DNA from: an uncultured Eggerthella sp.
GTDB lineage: Bacteria > Actinomycetota > Coriobacteriia > Coriobacteriales > Eggerthellaceae
Direction of reading: 5' to 3'
NCBI GenBank assembly: GCA_900542525.1
Contig: UQNZ01000011.1
Coordinates: 1 to 51,832 of the forward strand
Length of the DNA stretch: 51,832 nucleotides
Below, one piece after another: positions 25,418 through 33,396 of the stretch (its first letter is position 1; each line of letters begins with the position of its first letter). A model generated the notes under the pieces. It was not told the DNA's origin, did no database searches, and saw nothing but the letters and a program-made list of their open reading frames with translations. Made by a program: the position numbers and the translations under genes.

Positions 25418-25990
25418 ATGAGCGACAATGCTATTCCTGCAGGTGGTTACCGTCTTACCAAACCCGTATTCTTCATCGGGTTCATGGGTGCGGGCAAAAC
25501 GAGCGTCTCTCAGCAGCTTGCGGTCCAATACGGTCTTGCCTCGATCGATGCGGACGAATACCTTGAATTGCGCGAAGATCGCATTATCGCCGACATCTTC
25601 GCTGAAGATGGAGAAGAGGTGTTTCGCGATATCGAAACGGATGTTCTGCGCGATCTCTCCAGGCGCTCACCGCGCTTGATTGGTTGCGGCGGTGGCGTGG
25701 TCACGAAGCGTGCAGAGAACGCCGAGATCATGCGCGATGCGGGCTATGTAATTTACCTGCAGGTCACTGCCGATGAAGCGGCACGTCGTATTCCCAATAC
25801 CGATTCACGTCCGATGTTCAAGAACTTGGAAACAGCGCGCAAGACCATCGTCGAGCGCATTCCGCAATATGAAGCAGCAGCGCATTATGCGATCGATACC
25901 GAAGGGCGCGAGATAATCGATCTTGCTCGCGAGATCGCAGAGCAGCTGCTCGCCGAAGGCATCATGGTCAAAGAGGAAGCACATGAGTAA
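25418..25990 (+). CDS. aroK: Shikimate kinase
   Basis: A 190-residue P-loop kinase that phosphorylates shikimate at O3. It has Walker A GFMGAGKTS (residues 21-29), the shikimate-binding DADEYLELRED, FRDIE, and GCGGGVV. The lid Arg is in NTDSRPMF. The frame is open further upstream, but ATG 25418 has GAAAGAGGA just before it and gives the family N terminus after a short extension. The 3' end overlaps aroB by eight bases, so the two are translationally coupled. Confidence 0.97.
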   Translation: MSDNAIPAGGYRLTKPVFFIGFMGAGKTSVSQQLAVQYGLASIDADEYLELREDRIIADIFAEDGEEVFRDIETDVLRDLSRRSPRLIGCGGGVVTKRAENAEIMRDAGYVIYLQVTADEAARRIPNTDSRPMFKNLETARKTIVERIPQYEAAAHYAIDTEGREIIDLAREIAEQLLAEGIMVKEEAHE

Positions 25991-27080
25991 GGTCATTGTC
26001 GATATTGCCGGTCATAAGCCTTACGACGTGCGCATTGCCGCAGGAGCGATCGAGGGGCTCGGCGAAGCACTCCGTGCGCTTGATGAGAATCCTCAGGCAC
26101 TCATCATCACCGACGCGACCGTTTCGCCGCATTATCTCAAGCCTGTAAAAGCCTCGCTCGAAGCAGCATCCTATCGTACGTTCGTGCTTACGGTTCCTGC
26201 TGGCGAGGATGCGAAATCGATCGAATGCGCGGCCGAGATCTGGAAGGCGATGGCTGATTGCAAGCTCAATCGCGATTCGCTCATCATTGCGCTCGGGGGA
26301 GGGGTCGTAGGCGATCTGGCGGGCTTCACGGGCTCCACGTTCATGCGTGGGTTGCCTGTTGTGCAAGTTCCTACCACCTTGCTTTCCATGGTTGATTCTT
26401 CGGTTGGAGGAAAGACTGCCATCAACCTTGAGGCAGGGAAGAATCTGGTTGGAACATTTTGTCAACCGCTTTTCGTCTGTGCCGACCTTGCCACCCTTGC
26501 AACGTTGCCTGAACGTGAATGGGCATGCGGTTGTGCGGAGATCGCGAAATCGGCAGTGATCGATTCGGATGAGTTTTTCTTCTGGCTCTGTGATAACGCC
26601 GAGGCGCTTGCTGCACGTGATATGGACATCGCGCAAGAGGCTGTCGTGCGCAGCGTAGTGTTCAAGGCGCAAGTCGTTGCTGCTGACGAACAGGAGACGA
26701 AGGGTGTGCGCGAATGTTTGAACTATGGCCATACGCTCGCTCATGCGATCGAGACTACCGCAGGCTATGGGGTCTATTCCCATGGTGCAGCGGTTGCAGA
26801 GGGCATGCGTTTTGCAGCGCGTCTTGCGGCAGCGAAGCTTGGCACCTCGCTTGAATTCATAGAGACGCAAGATAAGCTCCTCGATACGCTCGGGTTGTCA
26901 GCGCTCGATTTCCATGCCAACCCTGAAGAGCTGCTCGACTGCATGTTCTCCGATAAGAAGGTCCGTTCGCATATGCTTCGTTTCGTCTTGCCACGCGATG
27001 TGGGGAACTGGGAAGTTGTCAGTCTCGACCCTGGTTTCGTACTTGAGCATTTGCGTGCCTGGCAGCAGAGCATCGCCTAG
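25983..27080 (+). CDS. aroB: 3-dehydroquinate synthase
   Basis: A 365-residue NAD+- and Zn2+/Co2+-dependent cyclase making 3-dehydroquinate from DAHP. Signatures: ALGGGVVGDLAGFTGSTFMRG, VPTTLLSMVDSSVGGKTAIN, the metal-binding Glu of GCAEIAKSAVI and His of LNYGHTLAHAIE, plus the second metal His in YSHGAAVAEGM. ATG 25983 overlaps the aroK stop and has GAGGAAG upstream; the long in-frame extension upstream is aroK sequence in another frame and is not used. Confidence 0.98.
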   Translation: MSKVIVDIAGHKPYDVRIAAGAIEGLGEALRALDENPQALIITDATVSPHYLKPVKASLEAASYRTFVLTVPAGEDAKSIECAAEIWKAMADCKLNRDSLIIALGGGVVGDLAGFTGSTFMRGLPVVQVPTTLLSMVDSSVGGKTAINLEAGKNLVGTFCQPLFVCADLATLATLPEREWACGCAEIAKSAVIDSDEFFFWLCDNAEALAARDMDIAQEAVVRSVVFKAQVVAADEQETKGVRECLNYGHTLAHAIETTAGYGVYSHGAAVAEGMRFAARLAAAKLGTSLEFIETQDKLLDTLGLSALDFHANPEELLDCMFSDKKVRSHMLRFVLPRDVGNWEVVSLDPGFVLEHLRAWQQSIA

Positions 27081-27093
27081 AGGTGGCACACTC

Positions 27094-28314
27094 ATGCAGC
27101 AAGACGCTACTCATCCAAAAGAATCGCTTGATAGCGCATTAGGTACAGAAGCGCTGTCATCCCAAGAACGGGAAAGCCTGCTTCGAGAGAGCAAACAGGC
27201 TTCGGCGCGTCGTATCGAACGTATTCGTGAACTTCTTGTCGAAAATGAACTCGACGCGCTCTATATTCGCGATCTTTCCAATATCAAATGGGTCACGGCC
27301 TTTCAGGGCATCTTCGATGACGAGGCCGCTCACGCGCTTGTCATCACGCCTCATGATGCGATCATTCACAGTGATCTGCGTTACGGCGAGGCACTTGAGG
27401 CGGCTGCTCAGGATTCGCAGATCCAGGTGTCTTTTGAACGAACGAGCCATGCGAATTGGCTTTCCCACGTGCTTGCAGGCATTTCGGTCGGCGGGCAGCG
27501 CACCGCGGTCGAAGATACGCTCACCTTGCGCGAGTTCCATGCGCTGGAGCAAGTGCTTTCAGATGCATCGGTCGGTTCTGAACTGGCCGAGCGTGCTCGA
27601 CTCGTTGAAGGCTTGCGTGAGCGCAAAGATGCTCTTGAGGTTGCCCTTATGAGAAAGGCGCAGGCTATTACCGATGCTGGCTTCGCGTTCATCGTCGATC
27701 TCATCGAGCCGGGTATGACAGAAGCAGAAGTTCAACGCGCGCTCGATAGCTTCATGCTCGATGCTGGTGCTGAAGGACTTGCATTCTCCACGATCGTCGC
27801 AGCAGGTGCTCACGCGGCAAGCCCGCATGCCATTTCAGGTGATACGCGCATTGCGCGCGGCGATGCGATCGTGATGGATTTCGGCGCACGTTTCTGTGGC
27901 TATTGCTCCGACATGACGCGCACGGTGTTCGTGGGGGAGCCAACAGAAAAGATGTACCGTGCTTGGGAAGCTATGAGAAGCGCCAATGAAGCTGCTGAAG
28001 CGGCCCTTCGTTCCGGAAAGACCGGTGCAGAGATCCATGAGCTTGCTGAAACCGTGCTCGCCGAAGGGGGATTCGCCAACACGATGGGTCATGGGCTTGG
28101 GCATAGCCTCGGTATCGACATTCACGAAGACCCTGCACTTTCACCGCGAAATGCGAAACCGCTGCCTGCAGGTGCGGTGCTCACAGTCGAGCCGGGCATC
28201 TATCTTCCCGCTGAATTCGGCATGAGACTTGAAGATTTTGGGGTGGTCACCGAAACGGGTTATAACGTGATCACCCAAAGTAGCCATGACATGGTTATAA
28301 TAGAGCCGCACTAA
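27094..28314 (+). CDS. Xaa-Pro aminopeptidase/dipeptidase (M24 family)
   Basis: A 406-residue creatinase-fold metallopeptidase cleaving Xaa-Pro peptide bonds. The N-terminal creatinase domain spans about residues 35-165, including the DLSNIKWVTAFQG landmark. The M24 catalytic domain has all five dimetal ligands visible: MDFGARFCGYCSDMTRT (two Asp), GHGLGHSLGIDIHEDP (His), VEPGIYLP (Glu) and RLEDFGVV (Glu). The ATG at 27094 follows AGAGGTGG. It sits 13 bases after aroB and is followed by efp, an order common in Gram-positive bacteria. Whether it is PepP- or PepQ-like cannot be decided by eye. Confidence 0.93.
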   Translation: MQQDATHPKESLDSALGTEALSSQERESLLRESKQASARRIERIRELLVENELDALYIRDLSNIKWVTAFQGIFDDEAAHALVITPHDAIIHSDLRYGEALEAAAQDSQIQVSFERTSHANWLSHVLAGISVGGQRTAVEDTLTLREFHALEQVLSDASVGSELAERARLVEGLRERKDALEVALMRKAQAITDAGFAFIVDLIEPGMTEAEVQRALDSFMLDAGAEGLAFSTIVAAGAHAASPHAISGDTRIARGDAIVMDFGARFCGYCSDMTRTVFVGEPTEKMYRAWEAMRSANEAAEAALRSGKTGAEIHELAETVLAEGGFANTMGHGLGHSLGIDIHEDPALSPRNAKPLPAGAVLTVEPGIYLPAEFGMRLEDFGVVTETGYNVITQSSHDMVIIEPH

Positions 28315-28346
28315 GCAGAGATAACGAGTAAGAATCGAGGATCCCC

Positions 28347-28907
28347 GTGGCAATTTCTACCGCCGATTTCCGTAACGGAATGTGTATCGAATATAAGGAC
28401 AAACTCTGGGTCATCATTGAATTCCAGCACGTGAAGCCAGGTAAGGGTGGCGCATTCGTTCGCACGAAGCTGCGCGATATCCGTTCTGGTCGCGTGGTCG
28501 ACTACACCTTCAACTCTGGCACGAAGTTCGAGACGCTGCGTCTCGAGAAGAAGGTCATGCAGTACCTCTATAACGATGGCGTGGATTATCACTTCATGGA
28601 TCCGAATACTTACGATCAGATCGCGCTCAACGCTGAAGTGGTGGGCGATAGCTCACAGTGGCTCAAGGAAAACGACGAGGTCACGCTGCTGTATGCAGGT
28701 GAAGAGCTCATCGGTCTCGAGCCGCAGATGTTCGTCGAACTCGAGGTTACCGATACCGAACCGGGCTTCAAGGGTGATACGGTCCAGGGTGGCACGAAGC
28801 CCGCAACGCTCGAAACAGGCGCAACCATCCAGGTTCCTATGTTCATCGACAATGGTGACATCTTGCGTATCGATACGCGCGATGGCCGCTATGTTACTCG
28901 CGTCTAA
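28347..28907 (+). CDS. efp: Elongation factor P
   Basis: A 186-residue, three-domain OB/KOW protein that relieves ribosome stalling at polyproline. It has the N-terminal KOW domain with the loop HVKPGKGGAF; Lys33 is the residue at the tip that is modified in other bacteria. The C-terminal signature includes GATIQVPMFIDNGDILRIDTR. The start is GTG 28347 with GAGGAT just upstream. The organism encodes Pro-rich surface-protein linkers in this same window (residues 398-443 of the protein at 41519), a kind of sequence EF-P assists. Confidence 0.98.
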   Translation: MAISTADFRNGMCIEYKDKLWVIIEFQHVKPGKGGAFVRTKLRDIRSGRVVDYTFNSGTKFETLRLEKKVMQYLYNDGVDYHFMDPNTYDQIALNAEVVGDSSQWLKENDEVTLLYAGEELIGLEPQMFVELEVTDTEPGFKGDTVQGGTKPATLETGATIQVPMFIDNGDILRIDTRDGRYVTRV

Positions 28908-28940
28908 TCTCTGTTTCGATAACGAAAATACCTTCGATTG

Positions 28941-28961
28941 CGAGGCGCGTTAGGCGCCTCG
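28941..28961 (+). terminator. 8-bp GC hairpin between efp and the carboxylase operon
   Basis: CGAGGCGC (28941-28948) pairs with GCGCCTCG (28954-28961) across a 5-base loop. No T-run follows, so it could be a terminator remnant or a regulatory hairpin. A TATAAT at 28967-28972 lies just beyond it and could be the -10 of the next operon, but I see no -35. Confidence 0.45.
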
Positions 28962-29034
28962 TGTCGTATAATGGTCGTTCACTATCATGCAACCCAACCT
29001 TAAGGGTGCTCTTTGACAAGGAGGTGCGAGTCAC

Positions 29035-30933
29035 TTGGCAAAACTTCAACTTATGGACACAACGATCCGCGACGGACAGCAAAGTCTTTGGGCAACACGT
29101 ATGTCGATCGGAGATATGCTTCCCATTTTGCCTAAGATGGATCGCGTTGGATACTGGGCCATCGAGGCCTGGGGCGGTGCAACATTCGACACCTGCCTAC
29201 GCTTTTTGGACGAAAACCCTTGGGATCGTCTGCGACTCATCAAGTCAAAAACGCCGAACACTCGCTTGTCCATGCTTTCGCGTGGACAGAACCTTGTGGG
29301 TTACAAACATTATTCCCGCGAGATCTGCTTCCGCTTCATCGAGGCAGCGCATCGAAATGGCATCGATGTCTTCCGTGTGTTCGACGCGCTGAACGATATC
29401 CGTAATGTGGTGGACAACGCTGAAGCCATCAAGGAGTGTGGAGCTCACTTCGAAGGTGCGATCTCTTATACGGTCTCACCCGTTCATACGCTTGATAGCT
29501 TCCTTGAATACGGCCAGCAGCTCAAAGATCTCGGCGCCGATTCCATTGCTATCAAAGATATGGCGGGCATGCTCACGCCGTATCGTACCGAGCGTATCGT
29601 TAAGGCATTCAACGCCGAGATCGGCCTGCCTATTCATGTGCACTGCCACTATGTTGGCGGTATGGCGCCAGCTAATATCATCAAGTCCGCTGAAGCAGGA
29701 GCTGCTATCGCTGATACCGCCAGCGCTCCGCTTGCGTTTGGCAACTCGCATCCCGCAGTCGAGATGATCGTTGCGGCGCTCGAGGAAAGCCGTTACGATA
29801 CTGGCCTCGATCTGGGGCTTCTCTTCGAGATCTCGGAATACTGGGAAGAGGTGCGCAAGCGTGGCCACTATAAGCGCGGCGTTTCTTCGCTCACGCATAT
29901 GAAGGTTTATTCACATCAGGTCCCTGGCGGCATGATGTCGAACCTCGTAAGTCAGCTCGAGATCCAAAATGCACTCGATCGCCTGGATGAAGTCATGGAA
30001 GAGATCCCGCGCGTACGTGCTGAAGTCGGCTATCCGCCACTTGTTACGCCTATGTCGCAGATCGTTGGCACGCAGGCGGTCTTCAATGTTCTCACGGGTA
30101 AGCGCTGGAGCGTCGTTTCCAAGGAAATGAAAGACTATATCTGCGGTTATTATGGCAAAGCTCCTGGCCCTATGGATCAAGAGATCGTTGCCAAGGTCGT
30201 GGGTGATTCGCAGGTGCTCGATCCCGATGTGGCACCTGGTTCGCTCGTCACCACCACCTTCGCTGAGCTTGAAGAAGAAATCGGCGATTTGGCCAAGTCT
30301 GAGGAAGACGTTTTGATGTATGCGCTGTTCCCGAACGAGGCGCGTACCTATTTGAGCAAACATCGCACATCCGAAAAGGTTGATTTCCTCCTCGAAGAGG
30401 AATCAAGCCAGACCAAAGAGGAGGATTACGTGGATATCAATCAGATTCGCGAGCTGGTGCGCGTCGCTGAGGAAAGCGGCGTGGGCGAGATCGTTGTCGA
30501 AGAAGAAGGCGCTCGCATCTCAGTCCGCATGCCAGGCGCTATGTGCACAGCACCGGCTGTTCCAGTTGCGGTGCCTACAGAGGCTATTCCTGCAGCTCAG
30601 GTTGCACCTGCAGCTGAACCCGCTGCTGCTCCTGCGGACAACGCGAGCCGCCCAGCATCCTGGCATTGTGTAACTGCTCCCATGGTGGGCACGTTCTACG
30701 CAGCACCGGCTCCTGGCGAGCCGCCCTTCGTTAAGGTGGGCGATGAGGTCACCGCTAACCAGACGCTTTGCATCGTCGAAGCCATGAAGCTCATGAACGA
30801 GATCACCTCTGAAGAGATGGGCGTTGTGCGCGAAGTTTGCCTCGAAGACGCTACGCCGGTGGAATTCGGCACGCCTCTCTTCTACATCGAGCCGCATAAT
30901 TCCCATGATGCTATCGGACCGGAGAGTGCCTAA
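29035..30933 (+). CDS. Carboxyltransferase fused to biotin carboxyl carrier protein (pyruvate carboxylase subunit B/OadA-like)
   Basis: 632 residues in two parts. Residues 1-460 are a TIM-barrel carboxyltransferase of the OadA/PycB family: MDTTIRDGQQS, DVFRVFDALNDIRN, KDMAGML and the metal-binding HVHCHYVGG. Residues 466-632 are an AccB-type biotin carrier, with the AccB N-terminal helix (INQIRELVRVAEESGV), a Pro/Ala linker and the biotin site VEAMKLMNE (Lys585). It would transfer CO2 between biotin and pyruvate/oxaloacetate. With AccC from the next gene it likely forms a split pyruvate carboxylase. The TTG start at 29035 has AAGGAGGTG eight bases upstream and is well supported. The oxaloacetate decarboxylase alpha role is less likely because no membrane beta/gamma subunits are adjacent. 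Confidence 0.88.
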   Translation: MAKLQLMDTTIRDGQQSLWATRMSIGDMLPILPKMDRVGYWAIEAWGGATFDTCLRFLDENPWDRLRLIKSKTPNTRLSMLSRGQNLVGYKHYSREICFRFIEAAHRNGIDVFRVFDALNDIRNVVDNAEAIKECGAHFEGAISYTVSPVHTLDSFLEYGQQLKDLGADSIAIKDMAGMLTPYRTERIVKAFNAEIGLPIHVHCHYVGGMAPANIIKSAEAGAAIADTASAPLAFGNSHPAVEMIVAALEESRYDTGLDLGLLFEISEYWEEVRKRGHYKRGVSSLTHMKVYSHQVPGGMMSNLVSQLEIQNALDRLDEVMEEIPRVRAEVGYPPLVTPMSQIVGTQAVFNVLTGKRWSVVSKEMKDYICGYYGKAPGPMDQEIVAKVVGDSQVLDPDVAPGSLVTTTFAELEEEIGDLAKSEEDVLMYALFPNEARTYLSKHRTSEKVDFLLEEESSQTKEEDYVDINQIRELVRVAEESGVGEIVVEEEGARISVRMPGAMCTAPAVPVAVPTEAIPAAQVAPAAEPAAAPADNASRPASWHCVTAPMVGTFYAAPAPGEPPFVKVGDEVTANQTLCIVEAMKLMNEITSEEMGVVREVCLEDATPVEFGTPLFYIEPHNSHDAIGPESA

Positions 30934-32283
30934 ATGTTCAACAAGGTACTAGTCGCAAACAGAGGAGAGGTTGCTCTGCGTATCATGCGCGCCTGCAAGG
31001 AATTGGGCGTGAAGACGGTGGCGGTCTATTCCACCGAAGATGCCAATACTGCGCCAGTCTCCTATGCTGATGAGGCCGTCTGCATCGGTCCCGCTCCGGC
31101 CAATCAGAGCTATCTCATCATTCCTTCGATCATCGCTGCTGCGGTCAACACCGGTGCCGATGCGATCCATCCTGGCTATGGCTTTCTGGCTGAAAATGCC
31201 GATTTCGCACGTGCATGTGCCGATAACGACATCGTATTCATCGGCCCTTCGCCAGAGAGCATCGAAGCGATGGGCAATAAGGCACAAGCTCGTGAGACCA
31301 TGAAGACCTGCGGCGTCCCTACCGTTCCCGGCTCCGATGGCGTTGTGGAAACGGTTGAGGAAGCGCGTGCATTCGCGGAAGCGGCAGGCTATCCCGTCCT
31401 CGTTAAGGCAAGCGCTGGTGGTGGCGGCAAGGGTATGCGCGAAGTGCATAGCCCTGAAGAGCTGGAGAGCCAGTTCACTGCTGCGAAGACCGAAGCGCTC
31501 GCGGCCTTCGGCAATGGCGATGTCTATCTTGAGAAGCTCGTGCTACGTCCGCGCCATATCGAGGTGCAGATCCTGGCCGATAAGTACGATAACCGCATTT
31601 CGCTGTGCGAGCGTGATTGTTCGCTTCAGCGTCGTCATCAGAAGCTGCTCGAAGAAGCACCTTCACCAGCGCTCGATGGCGAAACTCGCCGTGCTATGGG
31701 CGTTGCAGCCATCAAGGCGGTACGTGCAACGGGCTACGAGAACGCGGGCACGATCGAATTCTTGCTCGATCAAGATGGCCGCTTCTATTTCATGGAAATG
31801 AATACACGCGTTCAGGTCGAGCATCCGGTCACGGAAACTATCACGGGAACCGACATCATCAAAGAGCAGCTGCGTATTGCATCAGGTGAACCAATTTCCT
31901 GCGCTGAAAAGGCGCCCTTCACGCCGAATGGACACGCCATCGAATTCCGCATCAATGCTGAAGATCCCGACTACGATTTTCGTCCGTGCCCTGGCACGAT
32001 CACGAAGTTCAAGGTGCCGGGAGGCCCTGGTGTGCGTGTGGATACCTATATTTCGCAGGGCGATCGCATTTCACCCTACTATGATTCCATGGTTGCCAAG
32101 GTTATCGTGTGGGGTTCCGATCGTGCAGAAGCGATCGCGCGTGGTAAGCGTGCGCTCCAGGAGTTCGAGATCGAAGGCATCAAGACCACTATCCCGTTCC
32201 ATCTGCAGGTGCTTGAGAATCCGGCCTTCATCGAGGGCAATGTCTTTACCGACTTCATTGAAACCGAAATGGGTGATGAATAA
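30934..32283 (+). CDS. accC: Biotin carboxylase
   Basis: A 449-residue ATP-grasp enzyme that carboxylates biotin on the carrier domain. Signatures: FNKVLVANRGEVALRIMRAC, GYGFLAENADFA, ASAGGGGKGMR, the catalytic/ATP-binding MNTRVQVEHPVTE and the C-terminal DSMVAKVIVWG. Its ATG immediately follows the stop codon of the fusion gene. In acetyl-CoA carboxylase this subunit works with AccB and AccA/D; here the carrier partner is the fused protein upstream. Whether the same AccC also serves fatty-acid synthesis cannot be judged because accA/accD are not in the window. Confidence 0.97.
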   Translation: MFNKVLVANRGEVALRIMRACKELGVKTVAVYSTEDANTAPVSYADEAVCIGPAPANQSYLIIPSIIAAAVNTGADAIHPGYGFLAENADFARACADNDIVFIGPSPESIEAMGNKAQARETMKTCGVPTVPGSDGVVETVEEARAFAEAAGYPVLVKASAGGGGKGMREVHSPEELESQFTAAKTEALAAFGNGDVYLEKLVLRPRHIEVQILADKYDNRISLCERDCSLQRRHQKLLEEAPSPALDGETRRAMGVAAIKAVRATGYENAGTIEFLLDQDGRFYFMEMNTRVQVEHPVTETITGTDIIKEQLRIASGEPISCAEKAPFTPNGHAIEFRINAEDPDYDFRPCPGTITKFKVPGGPGVRVDTYISQGDRISPYYDSMVAKVIVWGSDRAEAIARGKRALQEFEIEGIKTTIPFHLQVLENPAFIEGNVFTDFIETEMGDE

Positions 32284-32627
32284 TGACAGACACGCAAACG
32301 AGAGGCATGGATATTGCTCCAGACGTACTCGACACCATCGTTGCGCTTGCGCTCAAGGATGTTGAAGGAATTGCAGTAGTAGGTCAGACCAGCACGGGTA
32401 TTCTTTCCTTCTTCGGCTCCAAACAGGACCAGAAGGGCGTGCGCGTGAGCCAGGTTACGAGCGATACGATCGACGTGAGCGTTTCGATTACCGTGCTCAA
32501 TGGGTTCTCGCTCGACAAGATCGCCGCAGATGCGCGCAAGGCCATCGCTGATGCCATCCTTGCGCAGACTGGCTACACTGTCAATCGTGTCGATATCCAT
32601 GTCGACGGTATTCTCTTCCAGGACTAG
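32283..32627 (+). CDS. Asp23/Gls24 family envelope stress response protein
   Basis: A 114-residue Asp23/Gls24 domain protein: the conserved ISPDVL-like APDVLDTIVALALKDVEGIAVV start, VSQVTSDTIDVSVSITVLNG and DKIAADARKAI. Members are alkaline-shock/envelope proteins that can associate with the membrane through partners; this one has no membrane helix. The ATG overlaps the accC stop (TAATG). In Firmicutes this gene often sits between accC and nusB, as here. Confidence 0.92.
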   Translation: MTDTQTRGMDIAPDVLDTIVALALKDVEGIAVVGQTSTGILSFFGSKQDQKGVRVSQVTSDTIDVSVSITVLNGFSLDKIAADARKAIADAILAQTGYTVNRVDIHVDGILFQD

Positions 32628-32636
32628 TACGCGCTC

Positions 32637-33068
32637 ATGGCTGAAAAACATCAACATGACCGAAGTGAGGCGCGTCGTTTTGCCTTACAAGTCCTCTACC
32701 AAGCAGAGATCCTTGAGACTAACCCTGCAACGATCATCGAAGAGGGAAGACTCGTCGATGAAACGCAGCTTTTGGGCAATTATGCTCGCCGCTTGATCGA
32801 GGGCGCAACTGCCGATCAGGAAGCGATCGATGCTGAGCTGGTAGAAGCAAGCGAAAACTGGGCGCTCGACCGCATGCCAGTGGTCGATCGATCGCTCTTG
32901 CGTATGGCAGCTTACGAAATGCGTTCAGTGGATGAAGTGCCCATCTCTGTCTCCATCAACGAAGCAGTCAATCTCGCCAAGGAATTCGGTGGCGAAGATT
33001 CGCCTCGTTTCGTGAACGGCATCTTGGGACGTATCGCGACTAAGCTCGAGGAGGAAGCGCATGAGTGA
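32637..33068 (+). CDS. nusB: Transcription antitermination factor NusB
   Basis: A 143-residue all-helical RNA-binding factor that with NusE/S10 binds boxA in rRNA antitermination. Family landmarks are EARRFALQVLYQAEI near the N terminus, LDRMPVVDRSLLRMAAYEM and ISINEAVNLAKEFG-like ISVSINEAVNLAKEFGGED. The ATG is at 32637, nine bases after the Asp23 gene. It overlaps xseB by eight bases. The length matches E. coli NusB (139). Confidence 0.96.
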   Translation: MAEKHQHDRSEARRFALQVLYQAEILETNPATIIEEGRLVDETQLLGNYARRLIEGATADQEAIDAELVEASENWALDRMPVVDRSLLRMAAYEMRSVDEVPISVSINEAVNLAKEFGGEDSPRFVNGILGRIATKLEEEAHE

Positions 33069-33345
33069 GGCGAATACCGAGAGCTTCGAAGAGGTGAAGA
33101 AACGCCTTGACGAGATCGTGGATGCGGTGGCAGACGACGATCTTCCTTTGGATGATGCGCTGAAACTCTATGAAGAAGCTGTGCAGCTGGGGCTACGCGC
33201 CTCGTCGCTTTTGGAAGAGAATCTCCAGGAGAACAACGCGCTCTATGATGAAGAGCGCTCAGAAGATGTGCAAGATGCAGGCGAAGAAGATTCAAGTGCA
33301 TCTGAGCCAAATGCGAGCGTTGAGCCTGTTCTTGAAAGCAACTAG
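33061..33345 (+). CDS. xseB: Exodeoxyribonuclease VII small subunit
   Basis: A 94-residue protein. Residues 8-65 show the XseB helical hairpin: SFEEVKKRLDEIVDAV, DDDLPLDDALKLYEEAVQLG and the terminal helix with LEENL. It binds the large nuclease subunit XseA to form ExoVII. The remaining C terminus is an acidic, low-complexity tail (EEDSSASEPNASVEP) and is longer than usual. Starts inside the nusB end (overlap of eight bases). The xseA gene, normally just before xseB, is absent here and must lie elsewhere if ExoVII is functional. Confidence 0.93.
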   Translation: MSEANTESFEEVKKRLDEIVDAVADDDLPLDDALKLYEEAVQLGLRASSLLEENLQENNALYDEERSEDVQDAGEEDSSASEPNASVEPVLESN

Positions 33346-33396
33346 TTCGCACGCTATTATCGAAATTCATTCGAGCAGATAAGGTAAGGAGAGGCT

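Noticed and set aside
28296..28301. TATAAT near the end of the M24 peptidase gene as an efp promoter
   Set aside because: No -35 at the right distance and it lies inside coding sequence; could be chance in an AT-rich spot.
28967..28972. TATAAT just before the carboxylase operon
   Set aside because: No -35 hexamer; the expected position falls in the 28941-28961 hairpin. Kept only as a note.
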